Both the position numbers and the translations under genes were made by a program. 47,990 nucleotides of DNA from an uncultured Sphingomonas sp. (GTDB lineage: Bacteria; Pseudomonadota; Alphaproteobacteria; Sphingomonadales; Sphingomonadaceae). Positions 10,366 to 17,725 of this stretch are shown piece by piece (positions within the stretch are counted from its first letter, which is position 1; every line of letters begins with the position of its first letter). The stretch is from the NCBI RefSeq assembly GCF_936927845.1, contig NZ_CAKZHV010000007.1, positions 1 to 47,990 of the forward strand, written 5' to 3'. The notes under the pieces are model-generated. The model saw only the letters and a list, made by a program, of their open reading frames with translations, did not search any database and had not been told where the DNA came from.

Positions 10366-10919
10366 ATGCAACTCGACCCCCGCAGCAGCGCACTTGTCCT
10401 GATCGACCTCCAGCACGGGATCGTTGCCGGCGACAAGGGCCCGCGCTCCGGCGAGCAGGTGGTCGAGACTGCCAAGTCACTTGCCGACCGGTTTCGCGCT
10501 GCCGGCGCGCCCGTCATCCTCGTCCATGTTGCCTTCGCGCCAGGCAACGCGCCCAGCCGAAAGGTCGATAACTCCACCCTGCCCGAGACTTCCCCGGCCG
10601 GATTTGAGACGCTGGTCGACGGACTTATCACGAGGGCGACATCGTCGTGCTCAAGCATCACTGGGGTGCGTTCACCGGTACCGATCTCGACCTGCACCTG
10701 CGGCGGCGCGGTGTGCGCACACTCGTGCTGGCGGGGATCGCCACCAATTTCGGCGTTGAATCAACCGCTCGTTCAGCGTGGGAGCTGAGCTACGACGTCG
10801 TGGTGGTGGAGAACGCGTGCACCTCGCGCTCGGCCGCGCTGCATGAGTTCGCCGTTGCCAACATCCTGCCGCAGATCGCCCGGCTGGTCAGCGCGGACGC
10901 CGTCCGACTCCATGGCTGA
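10366..10919 (+). pseudogene. Isochorismatase-family cysteine hydrolase, frameshifted
   Basis: The 5' part encodes the start of an isochorismatase-like hydrolase: catalytic Asp in LVLIDLQHGIVAG, and the Lys/Arg region FRAAGAPVILVHVAFAPGNA. After GFETLVDGLIT the reading frame is lost. The rest continues in another frame from about 10627: EGDIVVLKHHWGAFTGTDLD, then RRRGVRTLVLAGIATNFGVE with the usual active-site region, where the nucleophile position before GVESTAR reads TNF rather than the canonical Cys. One base missing (or four, if a CGC-type codon is counted) near 10625–10630 restores a single gene of about 185 codons. Either the gene is broken, or the assembly has an indel at this site. 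The catalytic Cys being replaced by Asn/Phe-type residues is also common in non-hydrolytic relatives. Confidence 0.8.
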
Positions 10920-10931
10920 CCGCTTGCGGGA

Positions 10932-10956
10932 AGCGCTGCTCTCCGCGCTCTTTTTT
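10932..10956 (+). terminator. Rho-independent terminator candidate
   Basis: AGCGC–8-base loop–GCGCT followed by C and six T residues, beginning 13 bases after the isochorismatase stop. It has the stem plus T-run expected of an intrinsic terminator, although the stem is only five base pairs. Confidence 0.6.
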
Positions 10957-11325
10957 GTCGCCCTCCCGAACCCGCCGACTGCGGCTCGGACAGATGGGAG
11001 CCGCAACCACGACAACGCGGCACGGTCGCAGTAACGCAGCTTGGCGCGCCGTTGCGTGTACCAAAGCCAGCGCGACCCGCCACCGCCGCACTCTAAAATG
11101 CGGCGCGGGGGTGCGCCAACGGCACCAGTGTTGACGACTCGTTACAACGGCGCCGACGCGTAATCATAATCGTATTGCTGACGACCGCGCTGATCGCGCC
11201 CGAGGCGGTACGTAATCTAACGCTCCACGCCGCGCGCGGGACACCCCTCATCGCCTTGCCCCTTGGATGCAGGAACACGCCGCCGCCGGTCACCGTTCCT
11301 CCACGTCACGGCATGAGGAGTGATC
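10957..11325. other. Intergenic region before the MscS gene
   Basis: About 370 bases between the terminator and the MscS start with no convincing gene. It holds intergenic element copy B (11046–11107). After that comes an AT-richer stretch around 11158–11185 (TAATCATAATCGTATT) that could contain the MscS promoter. The GAGGAG ribosome site is at 11315–11320. I see no RNA gene. Confidence 0.6.
11046..11107 (+). repeat. Intergenic element copy B
   Basis: Second copy of the element at 10211–10266, sharing GCGCCGT, GCGTGTACCAAA, CAGCGC, CTAAAATGCGGCGCG in order. It has 10 extra bases between ACCAAA and CTAAA, about one turn of DNA. It precedes the MscS gene by about 220 bases. Confidence 0.5.
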
Positions 11326-12462
11326 ATGGCGCGATTTCTGCGCGACTTACCGATGCGAGACGTTCCCGACTGGATCGTCGATCTGGGCATCGTCGCCGCG
11401 GCGGTGCTCACCGCGCTGCTGATCCACACGTTAGTCTTCGGGCTGGTTGAGCGCACGGCCAAGCGAACCGAACGGGAGGGCAGCGCCGCAATCATCGCGC
11501 GTACCCGCGGGCTGGCGCGCTGGATCCTGGTCGCCGTTGCGCTGGCGCTGGTGCAGCCTGCGCTGGGGCTGACGCGGGCGCAGGCGACGTTATGGGCGCG
11601 CGCTGCCGGTCTCGTCATTCCCGGCTTAATGGGCTGGTTCGCGGTGGTGACGCTCGGCAACGTCGTCGACGTGCTGTCCAGGCGCGCCGACATCAGCGTC
11701 GAAGATAATCTGCGCGCGCGGCGCCGTCGGACGCGGCTAGGCATCCTGCAACGCATCGGCGCCTTCGTCATCGTGCTCGTGACCATCTGCATGATGCTGA
11801 TGAGCATTCCGAGCGTCCGAACACTTGGCGTAACGCTTGCAGCATCGGCAGGCGTCGCGGGCATTGCGGTCGGCGCTGCCGCGCAGCCCGCTCTGAAGAA
11901 TCTGATCGCAGGTGTGCAGATGGCATTTACCGAACCGATCCGGCTTGACGACGTGGTGATCGTCGAAGGCGAATGGGGCCGGGTCGAGGAAATCCGGTTG
12001 ACCTACGTCATCATTCGCGTGTGGGATGATCGCCGTCTGGTCGTGCCGGTGTCGAAGTTCCTGGAAGACAGCTTCCAGAACTGGACCCGCCAGTCGGCGA
12101 AATTACTCGGCAGCGTCTTCTGGTATGTCGATCCCGCGGCCGACATCGGTCGGTTGCGTGAGGAACTCGGCGCGATTGTGACGCGTAACCCGCGGTGGGA
12201 CGGCCGTTTCTGGAACTTGCAGGTCACCGATTCCAAGCCCGATGGCGCAATCGAACTGCGCGGATTGATGACCGCGAAGGACGCGAGCAACGCATTCGAC
12301 CTGCGCTGCGACGTGCGTGAAGCGTTGCTCGACTACATCAAGCGCGAGATGCCCGAGGCAATTCTACGCCGCCGCGCCGACGTGTCACTCGCCGATGCCG
12401 CGACCGCGCCCTCGATCAGGCCGGGTCCGCCAGCAATGGACGCGCCTGCCGGAGCGACGTGA
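11326..12462 (+). CDS. Mechanosensitive ion channel, MscS family
   Basis: Inner-membrane channel that opens under membrane tension and releases solutes on hypo-osmotic shock. At 378 residues it has about four predicted membrane spans: VDLGIVAAAVLTALLIHTLV, WILVAVALALVQPALG, ARAAGLVIPGLMGWFAVVTL and IVLVTICMMLMSIPSV. The pore-lining TM3 region is ASAGVAGIAVGAAAQPALKN, followed by the beta domain MAFTEPIRLDDVVIVEGEWG and VEEIRLTYVIIRVWDDRRLV and a C-terminal alpha/beta domain. The start is the ATG at 11326 with GAGGAG six bases upstream. It is convergent with otsA, and the two coding regions overlap by 47 bases. Pairing an osmotic-release channel with trehalose synthesis genes fits osmotic adaptation. 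Confidence 0.93.
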   Translation: MARFLRDLPMRDVPDWIVDLGIVAAAVLTALLIHTLVFGLVERTAKRTEREGSAAIIARTRGLARWILVAVALALVQPALGLTRAQATLWARAAGLVIPGLMGWFAVVTLGNVVDVLSRRADISVEDNLRARRRRTRLGILQRIGAFVIVLVTICMMLMSIPSVRTLGVTLAASAGVAGIAVGAAAQPALKNLIAGVQMAFTEPIRLDDVVIVEGEWGRVEEIRLTYVIIRVWDDRRLVVPVSKFLEDSFQNWTRQSAKLLGSVFWYVDPAADIGRLREELGAIVTRNPRWDGRFWNLQVTDSKPDGAIELRGLMTAKDASNAFDLRCDVREALLDYIKREMPEAILRRRADVSLADAATAPSIRPGPPAMDAPAGAT

Positions 12463-13825
12463 GAAAGCGCGACGCCCACCAAGTCACGTCCTCTTTCTGC
12501 ACGCCTTCCATCAACGCCTGCCAGCGCGCGATCCGTTCCTCGCGCGGCATGCGCAACGCTTGGTGGATCGCGTCGGATATTTCCTCGGCGCTATACGGGT
12601 TGATCAGCAACGCGTCGGCCATCTGCTCGGCCGCGCCGGCGAATTTCGACAGGATCAGTACGCCGGGATCTTCCGGGTTCTGCGCCGCGACATATTCCTT
12701 GGCGACCAGGTTCATTCCATCGCGCAAGGGCGTGACCAATCCGATCTTCGCCGCACGGTAGATGCCCGCCAGCACGTCGCGAGAATAGCCTTGGTTGACG
12801 TAGCGGATCGGTACCCAGTCGACGTCGGCATATTCACCGTTGATCCGCCCGGCGAGCCCTTCAAGCGAGTTGCGGATGCGGCGATACGTTTCCACAGACA
12901 CGCGGCTGGGCGGCGCGATCTGAAGGAGGAACACTTCCTTGCGCTCCTCCGGATGCTCGATCAGGAAACGTTCGTAGCCCGAAAAGCGCTCCTCCAGGCC
13001 CTTGGAATAATCGAGCCGGTCGACCCCCACGATCATGTCGCGCCCGTCGGCGGAATCGCGCATCCGCCGAAACGCGAGCCGCGCCTGGACGCCTGCGGAT
13101 GCTTCGGCGAATTCCTTGGCATCGATCCCGATCGGATCGGCGAGCAGTCGCACGCAGCGATCGCCCAACCGGATCAGATCGCCCTCGACGGTCGCGCCCA
13201 TGTCGTGGATCGCGAAGTCGCAAAAGGAGTCGAGCCACTCCTGCGTATGGAAACCGAGCAGGTCGTAATCGAACATCGATTTGACCAGCGCTTTCGCGCC
13301 CGGCAACGTGCCGAGTAGGCGCCTCGGCGGCCAGGGGATGTGGAGAAAGAAGCCGATCCGGTTCTGGCATCCCAGCTTGCGCAGTTCGGCGCCGAGCGGG
13401 AACATGTGATAATCCTGAATCCAGATCAGGTCGTCGGGCTCGATCAGCGGGCGGACGGTGTTGGCGAAGCGTTCGTTGGTACGCTGGTAACCACCCGCGA
13501 AGTCGCGCTCATATTCGGCCAGGTCGATGCGATAGTGGAACAGCGGCCACAACGTCCGATTGGCATAGCCCTCGTAATATTCCTCGACGTCCTGTTCCTC
13601 CAGGTCGACCACCGCGGTGGTCACGCCCTGGTTGCGCTGGAAATCGATCTGCCCGGTATAATGATCGGTCACCTCGCCCGACCAGCCGAACCAGATGCCG
13701 CCATTCTCCCGCAGCGCCGCGGCGAGCGCGACCGCGAGTCCGCCATGCGCGCCCGAGGTCGATCCCTTGGGCGCACTGACGCGGTTGGAGATCACGATCA
13801 GGCGGCCGTCGTTGGTTCGGCTCAT
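12416..13825 (-). CDS. otsA: Trehalose-6-phosphate synthase
   Basis: GT20 glycosyltransferase that joins UDP-glucose and glucose-6-phosphate to trehalose-6-phosphate. At 469 residues it is the normal bacterial length. The N-terminus GRLIVISNRVSAPKG and the glycine-rich AHGGLAVALAAAL, then GIWFGWSG, form the UDP-sugar side. IWIQDYHMFPLGAELRKLG, FFLHIPWPPRRLLGTLPG and VGVDRLDYSKGLEERFSGYE carry the conserved substrate contacts (Arg and Lys in DRLDYSKGL). The C-terminus has PLRDGMNLVAKEYVAAQ and GVLILSKFAGAAEQM. The start ATG at 13823–13825 overlaps the stop of the GH15 gene (ATGA). It is the last gene of the otsB–GH15–otsA operon, and its 3' end overlaps mscS. Confidence 0.97.
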   Translation of the reverse strand: MSRTNDGRLIVISNRVSAPKGSTSGAHGGLAVALAAALRENGGIWFGWSGEVTDHYTGQIDFQRNQGVTTAVVDLEEQDVEEYYEGYANRTLWPLFHYRIDLAEYERDFAGGYQRTNERFANTVRPLIEPDDLIWIQDYHMFPLGAELRKLGCQNRIGFFLHIPWPPRRLLGTLPGAKALVKSMFDYDLLGFHTQEWLDSFCDFAIHDMGATVEGDLIRLGDRCVRLLADPIGIDAKEFAEASAGVQARLAFRRMRDSADGRDMIVGVDRLDYSKGLEERFSGYERFLIEHPEERKEVFLLQIAPPSRVSVETYRRIRNSLEGLAGRINGEYADVDWVPIRYVNQGYSRDVLAGIYRAAKIGLVTPLRDGMNLVAKEYVAAQNPEDPGVLILSKFAGAAEQMADALLINPYSAEEISDAIHQALRMPREERIARWQALMEGVQKEDVTWWASRFLTSLRQARPLLADPA

Positions 13826-15615
13826 CGAATGGCACTCCACGGTTTGCTGAGCATTCCCGCGCAGTTGATCATGCCGACCAGCGAGTAGGTTTGCGGATAA
13901 TTGCCCCACAATTCGCCGCTGGTGGGGTCGATGTCCTCCGACAACAACCCCGCCGCGGTGCAACGCGACAGCATCTCCTCGAACAGGCTGCGCGCCTCGT
14001 CGTGGCGCCCGGTCAGGAACAGCGCCTCGATCAGCCAGAAGGTGCACACGTTGAACGCGGTTTCGGGCAGGCCAAAATCGTCCTCGGTGTCGTAGCGCAG
14101 CATCGTCGAGCCCCGCCGCAATCCCTTCTCGATCGCGGTCAGCGTATCGACGAAGCGCGGGTCATCGGCGGCGAAGAAGCGCAGGTCGAGCAGTTGCAGC
14201 ACGCTGGCATCGAGGTCGTCACCCGTGAAGGTCGCCGACATTCGTCGCGTGTCCTCGCGCCACGCCGAACGCTCGATCACGTCGCGGATCGTGTCGGCGC
14301 GCTCCGACCACAAGGCGCGTCGGTTCTCCAGCCCCAGTCGCTCGGCGGCGTTCGCCAACCGGTCGCACGCCGCCCAGCACATCGCGGAAGAATAGGTGTG
14401 GACGCTCTGGCGTGTGCGCAGCTCCCAAAGTCCCGCATCGGGCTGATCGTAGAATTTCCAGGCGCGCTCGCCGACATGCTCCAGCCGCTCGAAATCGGCC
14501 GCGTCGGCCGGGCGGAACAGGCGGTGGTCAAAGAACGCGTGCGCGCTGCACAAGACGATCTGACCATAAGCGTCATGCTGGATCTGTTCAGCCGCCTGGT
14601 TGCCGACGCGCACCGGTCCCATGCCGCGGTATCCCGGCAGCAGCGGCGCGACGCGCTCGGGCAGGTGCGGCTCGCCCAGCACGCCGTAGAGCGGCTGGAT
14701 GTGACCGTCGTCGTCGCCGTCACCCGCCGCGTCGACGATGTTGCGCAGATAGCCGAGATATCCTTCCAGCACGTCGAGCGCGCCGAGCCGATTGAGCGCC
14801 TGCACGGTGTAATAAGCGTCGCGGATCCAGCAGTAGCGATAGTCCCAGTTCCGCTCCGATCCGGCGTGTTCAGGGACGGACGTGGTCAGCGCGGCGACGA
14901 TCGCGCCCGTCTCCTCGTGCTGGCACAGTTTCAGCGTGATCGCGCAGCGGATCACCACCTCCTGCCATTCGAGCGGCACGGCGAGCCCGCGCACCCATTG
15001 CTGCCATTCCGCGACCGTGTCGTGGAGCATCAGGTCGAGCGTGCTGGCGAAATCACCCGCGAAACTCTCGTCGGGGCCAAGGAAGAAATGCAGCGGTCGT
15101 TCGACCCGGAATGAGCGTTCCTGCTGCACCATGCCAATCGGCGCGTCGGTGGTCAGCCGCATCGCCAGCGCATCCAGCAGGAAGCGGACGTGGTTCGATC
15201 CGCCCACCTGCTCGCGGCAGGTGCCGCCCCAGCCGCAGGTTGGGCGCAACCGCATCTTGAGCCGGGGGCTACCCGAGATCGGCTTGACGATCCGCGCGAA
15301 CGCGACGGGTCGATAGGTGCGCCCATTGCGAATGTAGCGCGGGCAGAAGTCGGTTACCTCGATCACGCCGCCGTGCTTGTCGGTGTGGCGCGACACGAGC
15401 ACGGGGGTGTTGCGGACAAAATGCTGCTCGACCGAAACCGAATCTTCGACTCCGATCTCCCAGAACCCCGTCTCCGGTGCCTCTCCGCCGAGCAGCGCCG
15501 AAAACAACGGGTCGCCATCCACGCGCGGCACGCACGCCCAGACGAAGCGCCCGGCACGATCGACCAGCGCGCTGACCTGGCAGTTGCCGATCGGCCAGAG
15601 ATCAAGATCGCTCAT
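13822..15615 (-). CDS. Glycoside hydrolase family 15 protein (glucoamylase/trehalase-like)
   Basis: A 597-residue GH15 enzyme with an N-terminal beta-sandwich (DLDLWPIGNCQVSALVDRAG, then FVWACVPRVDGDPLFSALLG) and a C-terminal (alpha/alpha)6 barrel. Active-site sequences include SERNWDYRYCWIRDAYYTVQ, PLLPGYRGMGPVRVGNQAAE and LWGNYPQTYSLVGMINCA. No signal peptide is seen, so it is cytoplasmic. It overlaps otsB upstream and otsA downstream by four bases each. Genes of this type between otsB and otsA are widespread in proteobacteria. Family members act on alpha-glucans or on trehalose, and location in the trehalose operon favours a role in trehalose turnover or precursor supply. The substrate is inferred. 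Confidence 0.92.
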   Translation of the reverse strand: MSDLDLWPIGNCQVSALVDRAGRFVWACVPRVDGDPLFSALLGGEAPETGFWEIGVEDSVSVEQHFVRNTPVLVSRHTDKHGGVIEVTDFCPRYIRNGRTYRPVAFARIVKPISGSPRLKMRLRPTCGWGGTCREQVGGSNHVRFLLDALAMRLTTDAPIGMVQQERSFRVERPLHFFLGPDESFAGDFASTLDLMLHDTVAEWQQWVRGLAVPLEWQEVVIRCAITLKLCQHEETGAIVAALTTSVPEHAGSERNWDYRYCWIRDAYYTVQALNRLGALDVLEGYLGYLRNIVDAAGDGDDDGHIQPLYGVLGEPHLPERVAPLLPGYRGMGPVRVGNQAAEQIQHDAYGQIVLCSAHAFFDHRLFRPADAADFERLEHVGERAWKFYDQPDAGLWELRTRQSVHTYSSAMCWAACDRLANAAERLGLENRRALWSERADTIRDVIERSAWREDTRRMSATFTGDDLDASVLQLLDLRFFAADDPRFVDTLTAIEKGLRRGSTMLRYDTEDDFGLPETAFNVCTFWLIEALFLTGRHDEARSLFEEMLSRCTAAGLLSEDIDPTSGELWGNYPQTYSLVGMINCAGMLSKPWSAIR

Positions 15616-16358
15616 GCCAGCGCCTCCGCCGCGTGACGTAGCCAGCCGAGTGCGGCTGCTACGTCGTCCAGTCGAAAACAGGCGTGGGTGTCACGCGCCG
15701 GGCCGATCAGGATACCTGCTCCGCCAAGCTCACGTGCGGCGGCAAACGCCGCCTCGTCGGTTACGTCATCCCCCATGAACACAGGACGCGTGGAGGCACG
15801 TGCGGGTTCCGCCATCAGTGTTTTCAATGCACTGCCCTTGTCGGCGCCCGGCAACCGCAGCTCGGCGACCATTTTGCCGAGTTGCAGGTGGAGGTCGTGC
15901 TCGTCGGCCAGTCGCGCGGCGAGATCGCGCGCGTCCGCCTCCGCAGCCGGCGCCTGGCGGTAATGCAGCCCGACCCCGAATGGTTTGTCCTCGACCAGCA
16001 CACCAGGGCGGTCGGCGGCAAAATCGTGCAGCGCGTCGAGTGCCGCGTCGATGCCCGCGGTTCGCTGGGGAACTAGCGGCGCCTCGCCCGCAGCGGCGAT
16101 TTCCAGACCGTGGCTGCCCGCGACGGGCAGACGGACCGGGTCGAGCAGCGCGGCGATCTCCGCCACCGAACGCCCACTGATGATCGCGACGCGCCCATCC
16201 ATGCGCGCGTACAGGTCACGCAGCAGTTGGCGCAGCAATTCCGAAACGTGAACCGCGTCGGGCGTCGCGGCGATCTCGACCAAGGTACCGTCGAAATCGA
16301 GAAACAGGCTGGCGTTACGCAGCAGGTCGGCGGGCGGCGGCGGAAGCGTATCGGACAT
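15612..16358 (-). CDS. otsB: Trehalose-6-phosphate phosphatase
   Basis: HAD-superfamily phosphatase that releases trehalose from trehalose-6-phosphate. It has 248 residues from the ATG at 16356–16358; an earlier ATG 12 codons upstream adds a non-conserved leader. HAD motif I is SLFLDFDGTLVEIA (nucleophile Asp21, Asp23), motif II is VAIISGRSVAEI, and motif IV is VFMGDDVTDEAAFAAA. The cap region contains VEDKPFGVGLHYRQAP, as in other OtsB proteins. It is the first gene of the trehalose operon and overlaps the GH15 gene by four bases. Confidence 0.96.
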   Translation of the reverse strand: MSDTLPPPPADLLRNASLFLDFDGTLVEIAATPDAVHVSELLRQLLRDLYARMDGRVAIISGRSVAEIAALLDPVRLPVAGSHGLEIAAAGEAPLVPQRTAGIDAALDALHDFAADRPGVLVEDKPFGVGLHYRQAPAAEADARDLAARLADEHDLHLQLGKMVAELRLPGADKGSALKTLMAEPARASTRPVFMGDDVTDEAAFAAARELGGAGILIGPARDTHACFRLDDVAAALGWLRHAAEALA

Positions 16359-16422
16359 GCGCCGCGCCGTGGCCGCTTCACCCGCGTGGTGCAAGGGTGC
16401 GCTTCACCGCCCCTATTCTCGC

Positions 16423-16440
16423 CTGCTTCGAAAGAAGCGG
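16423..16440 (-). terminator. Small hairpin between methyltransferase and otsB
   Basis: CTGCTTC–GAAA–GAAGCGG (plus strand) forms a seven-base stem including one wobble pair, in the 115-base gap between the methyltransferase stop and otsB. No T-run follows on the minus strand. It may be a weak terminator for the methyltransferase transcript. Confidence 0.3.
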
Positions 16441-16473
16441 CTGAGGGCAGGATTGCGCAGCGCGCCGATCAGG

Positions 16474-17202
16474 TCAGACCGGCTCGGCGAAGCATAGGAT
16501 CGACACGCCGATCGGCATCGGGAGGCGCCCGACCAGGTGTCGCTCGACACGGAAGATGCGCTCGAACAGCGCGTTGACCGGTGCGGCGGGCGGTGAATCG
16601 TCGCTGTCGTCGCGGCCGGTCAGCCGCCCGGCGATCCGTGCCGCCGCCGCGAGCGGAAACAGGATCGAGTTGAAGTAACCGAGCTTGCGCGGCCGCAACC
16701 CGGCCGCACGGATCGCCGCGGTGAGCGTTCTCTTCGAATAACGCCGCTCGTGGTGGTTCACCACGTCGTGCGCGCTCCACATCCATTGATGTGCCGGAAC
16801 CGCGATCAGGATCTTGCCGCCGGGTGCCAGGCACGCGCGCATCGCTTTCAATGCACCCACGTCGTCGGCGATATGCTCCACCACGTCGAGCACCGCGATC
16901 ATATCGTATTTGCCCCGCTCGACGCCGGGCAGCACCGGCAGCGGCGCGTCGCCCACAGGGCGACCAAGCCGGGCGCTAGCAATGGCGCGTGCCGCGGGAT
17001 CGATCTCGATCGCGTCGACTTCGCCGAACTGCGACAGCATCGGCAAATTGTGTCCGGTGCCGCAGCCGATTTCCAGAATGCGCGCAACACTGGGCAGCTT
17101 CCCCTCGCGCGTAATGTAATCGGACAGGATATCGCGACGCGCGCGATACCACCAATGGGTGGAATCATGCTCGGCCATGCGGTCGTAGACGCGGCGATCC
17201 AT
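16474..17202 (-). CDS. Class I SAM-dependent methyltransferase
   Basis: A 242-residue methyltransferase. It starts with a segment common in this group (HDSTHWWYRARRDIL), followed by the SAM-binding loop ARILEIGCGTGHNLPML (about 41–57), an acidic residue at the end of strand 2 (VDAIEIDP), and MIAVLDVVEHIADDVGAL. LAPGGKILIAVPAHQWMWS follows. The C-terminal quarter has a hydrophobic helix (FNSILFPLAAAARIAGRL), which suggests membrane association or a lipid-linked substrate. The start ATG abuts the stop of the GtrA gene (one-base overlap), so the two are co-transcribed. Together with the divergent GT-C-like protein, a role in envelope glycan or lipid modification is inferred. Confidence 0.9.
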   Translation of the reverse strand: MDRRVYDRMAEHDSTHWWYRARRDILSDYITREGKLPSVARILEIGCGTGHNLPMLSQFGEVDAIEIDPAARAIASARLGRPVGDAPLPVLPGVERGKYDMIAVLDVVEHIADDVGALKAMRACLAPGGKILIAVPAHQWMWSAHDVVNHHERRYSKRTLTAAIRAAGLRPRKLGYFNSILFPLAAAARIAGRLTGRDDSDDSPPAAPVNALFERIFRVERHLVGRLPMPIGVSILCFAEPV

Positions 17203-17651
17203 CAGACGAACACCAGATATTTGTTGAGCAGAAAGGTGACGATCGTCGCCAGCGCGACCGCGGGCAACAACGGCACCCACGCCGCCAGCCCGAGATGCGC
17301 GGTCCCGATCCAGGTGACCAGCGCGTTCAACGCCATGCCGCTCGCCTGCACCCCGACGAACTTCAATTGCTGCGCCGGACCCGACGAGTGCGCGCCCTGG
17401 CCTTTGAAGCTCCAGCGGCTGTGGAGAAAGAACCCGCACGTCACCGCGACCAGGAACGACGGTGGCACCGCCCACACGGCCTCGGCACGCGGCAGCACCC
17501 ACGCGGTCAGCGGCAGATAGACCGCGGAGTAGATCAGCGTCGAGATGCCGCCGGCGATACCGAAGCGGACGAGCTGCCAGAACGCCTCGCGTGACCCCGC
17601 GCCGCGCCCGTCTGCCCCATTGTTCAACCGATCAACGCTCGCCGCCACCAT
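17202..17651 (-). CDS. GtrA family membrane protein
   Basis: A 149-residue protein with four predicted membrane spans typical of GtrA/DPMS4: FWQLVRFGIAGGISTLIYSA, PPSFLVAVTCGFFLHSRWSF, GVQASGMALNALVTWIGTA and LPAVALATIVTFLLNKYLVF. The HSRWSFKG and FLLNKYLVF motifs are hallmarks of the family. Members flip or help flip polyprenyl-phosphate-linked sugars across the membrane. The start is the ATG at 17649–17651; an upstream in-frame ATG at 17753 would overlap the start of the divergent membrane protein. It is co-transcribed with the downstream methyltransferase. Confidence 0.9.
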   Translation of the reverse strand: MVAASVDRLNNGADGRGAGSREAFWQLVRFGIAGGISTLIYSAVYLPLTAWVLPRAEAVWAVPPSFLVAVTCGFFLHSRWSFKGQGAHSSGPAQQLKFVGVQASGMALNALVTWIGTAHLGLAAWVPLLPAVALATIVTFLLNKYLVFV

Positions 17652-17725
17652 CTTGCCCTTTGCGCTGCCCCGCGTCAGGAGCGCGGCGGCGGCCGTACTA
17701 GCTCGCGCGCCATGAAGGAAGCGTT

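Noticed and set aside
8929..10416. 495-codon minus-strand open frame opposite the M13 peptidase
   Set aside because: Shadow frame; the plus-strand peptidase has signal peptide and catalytic motifs.
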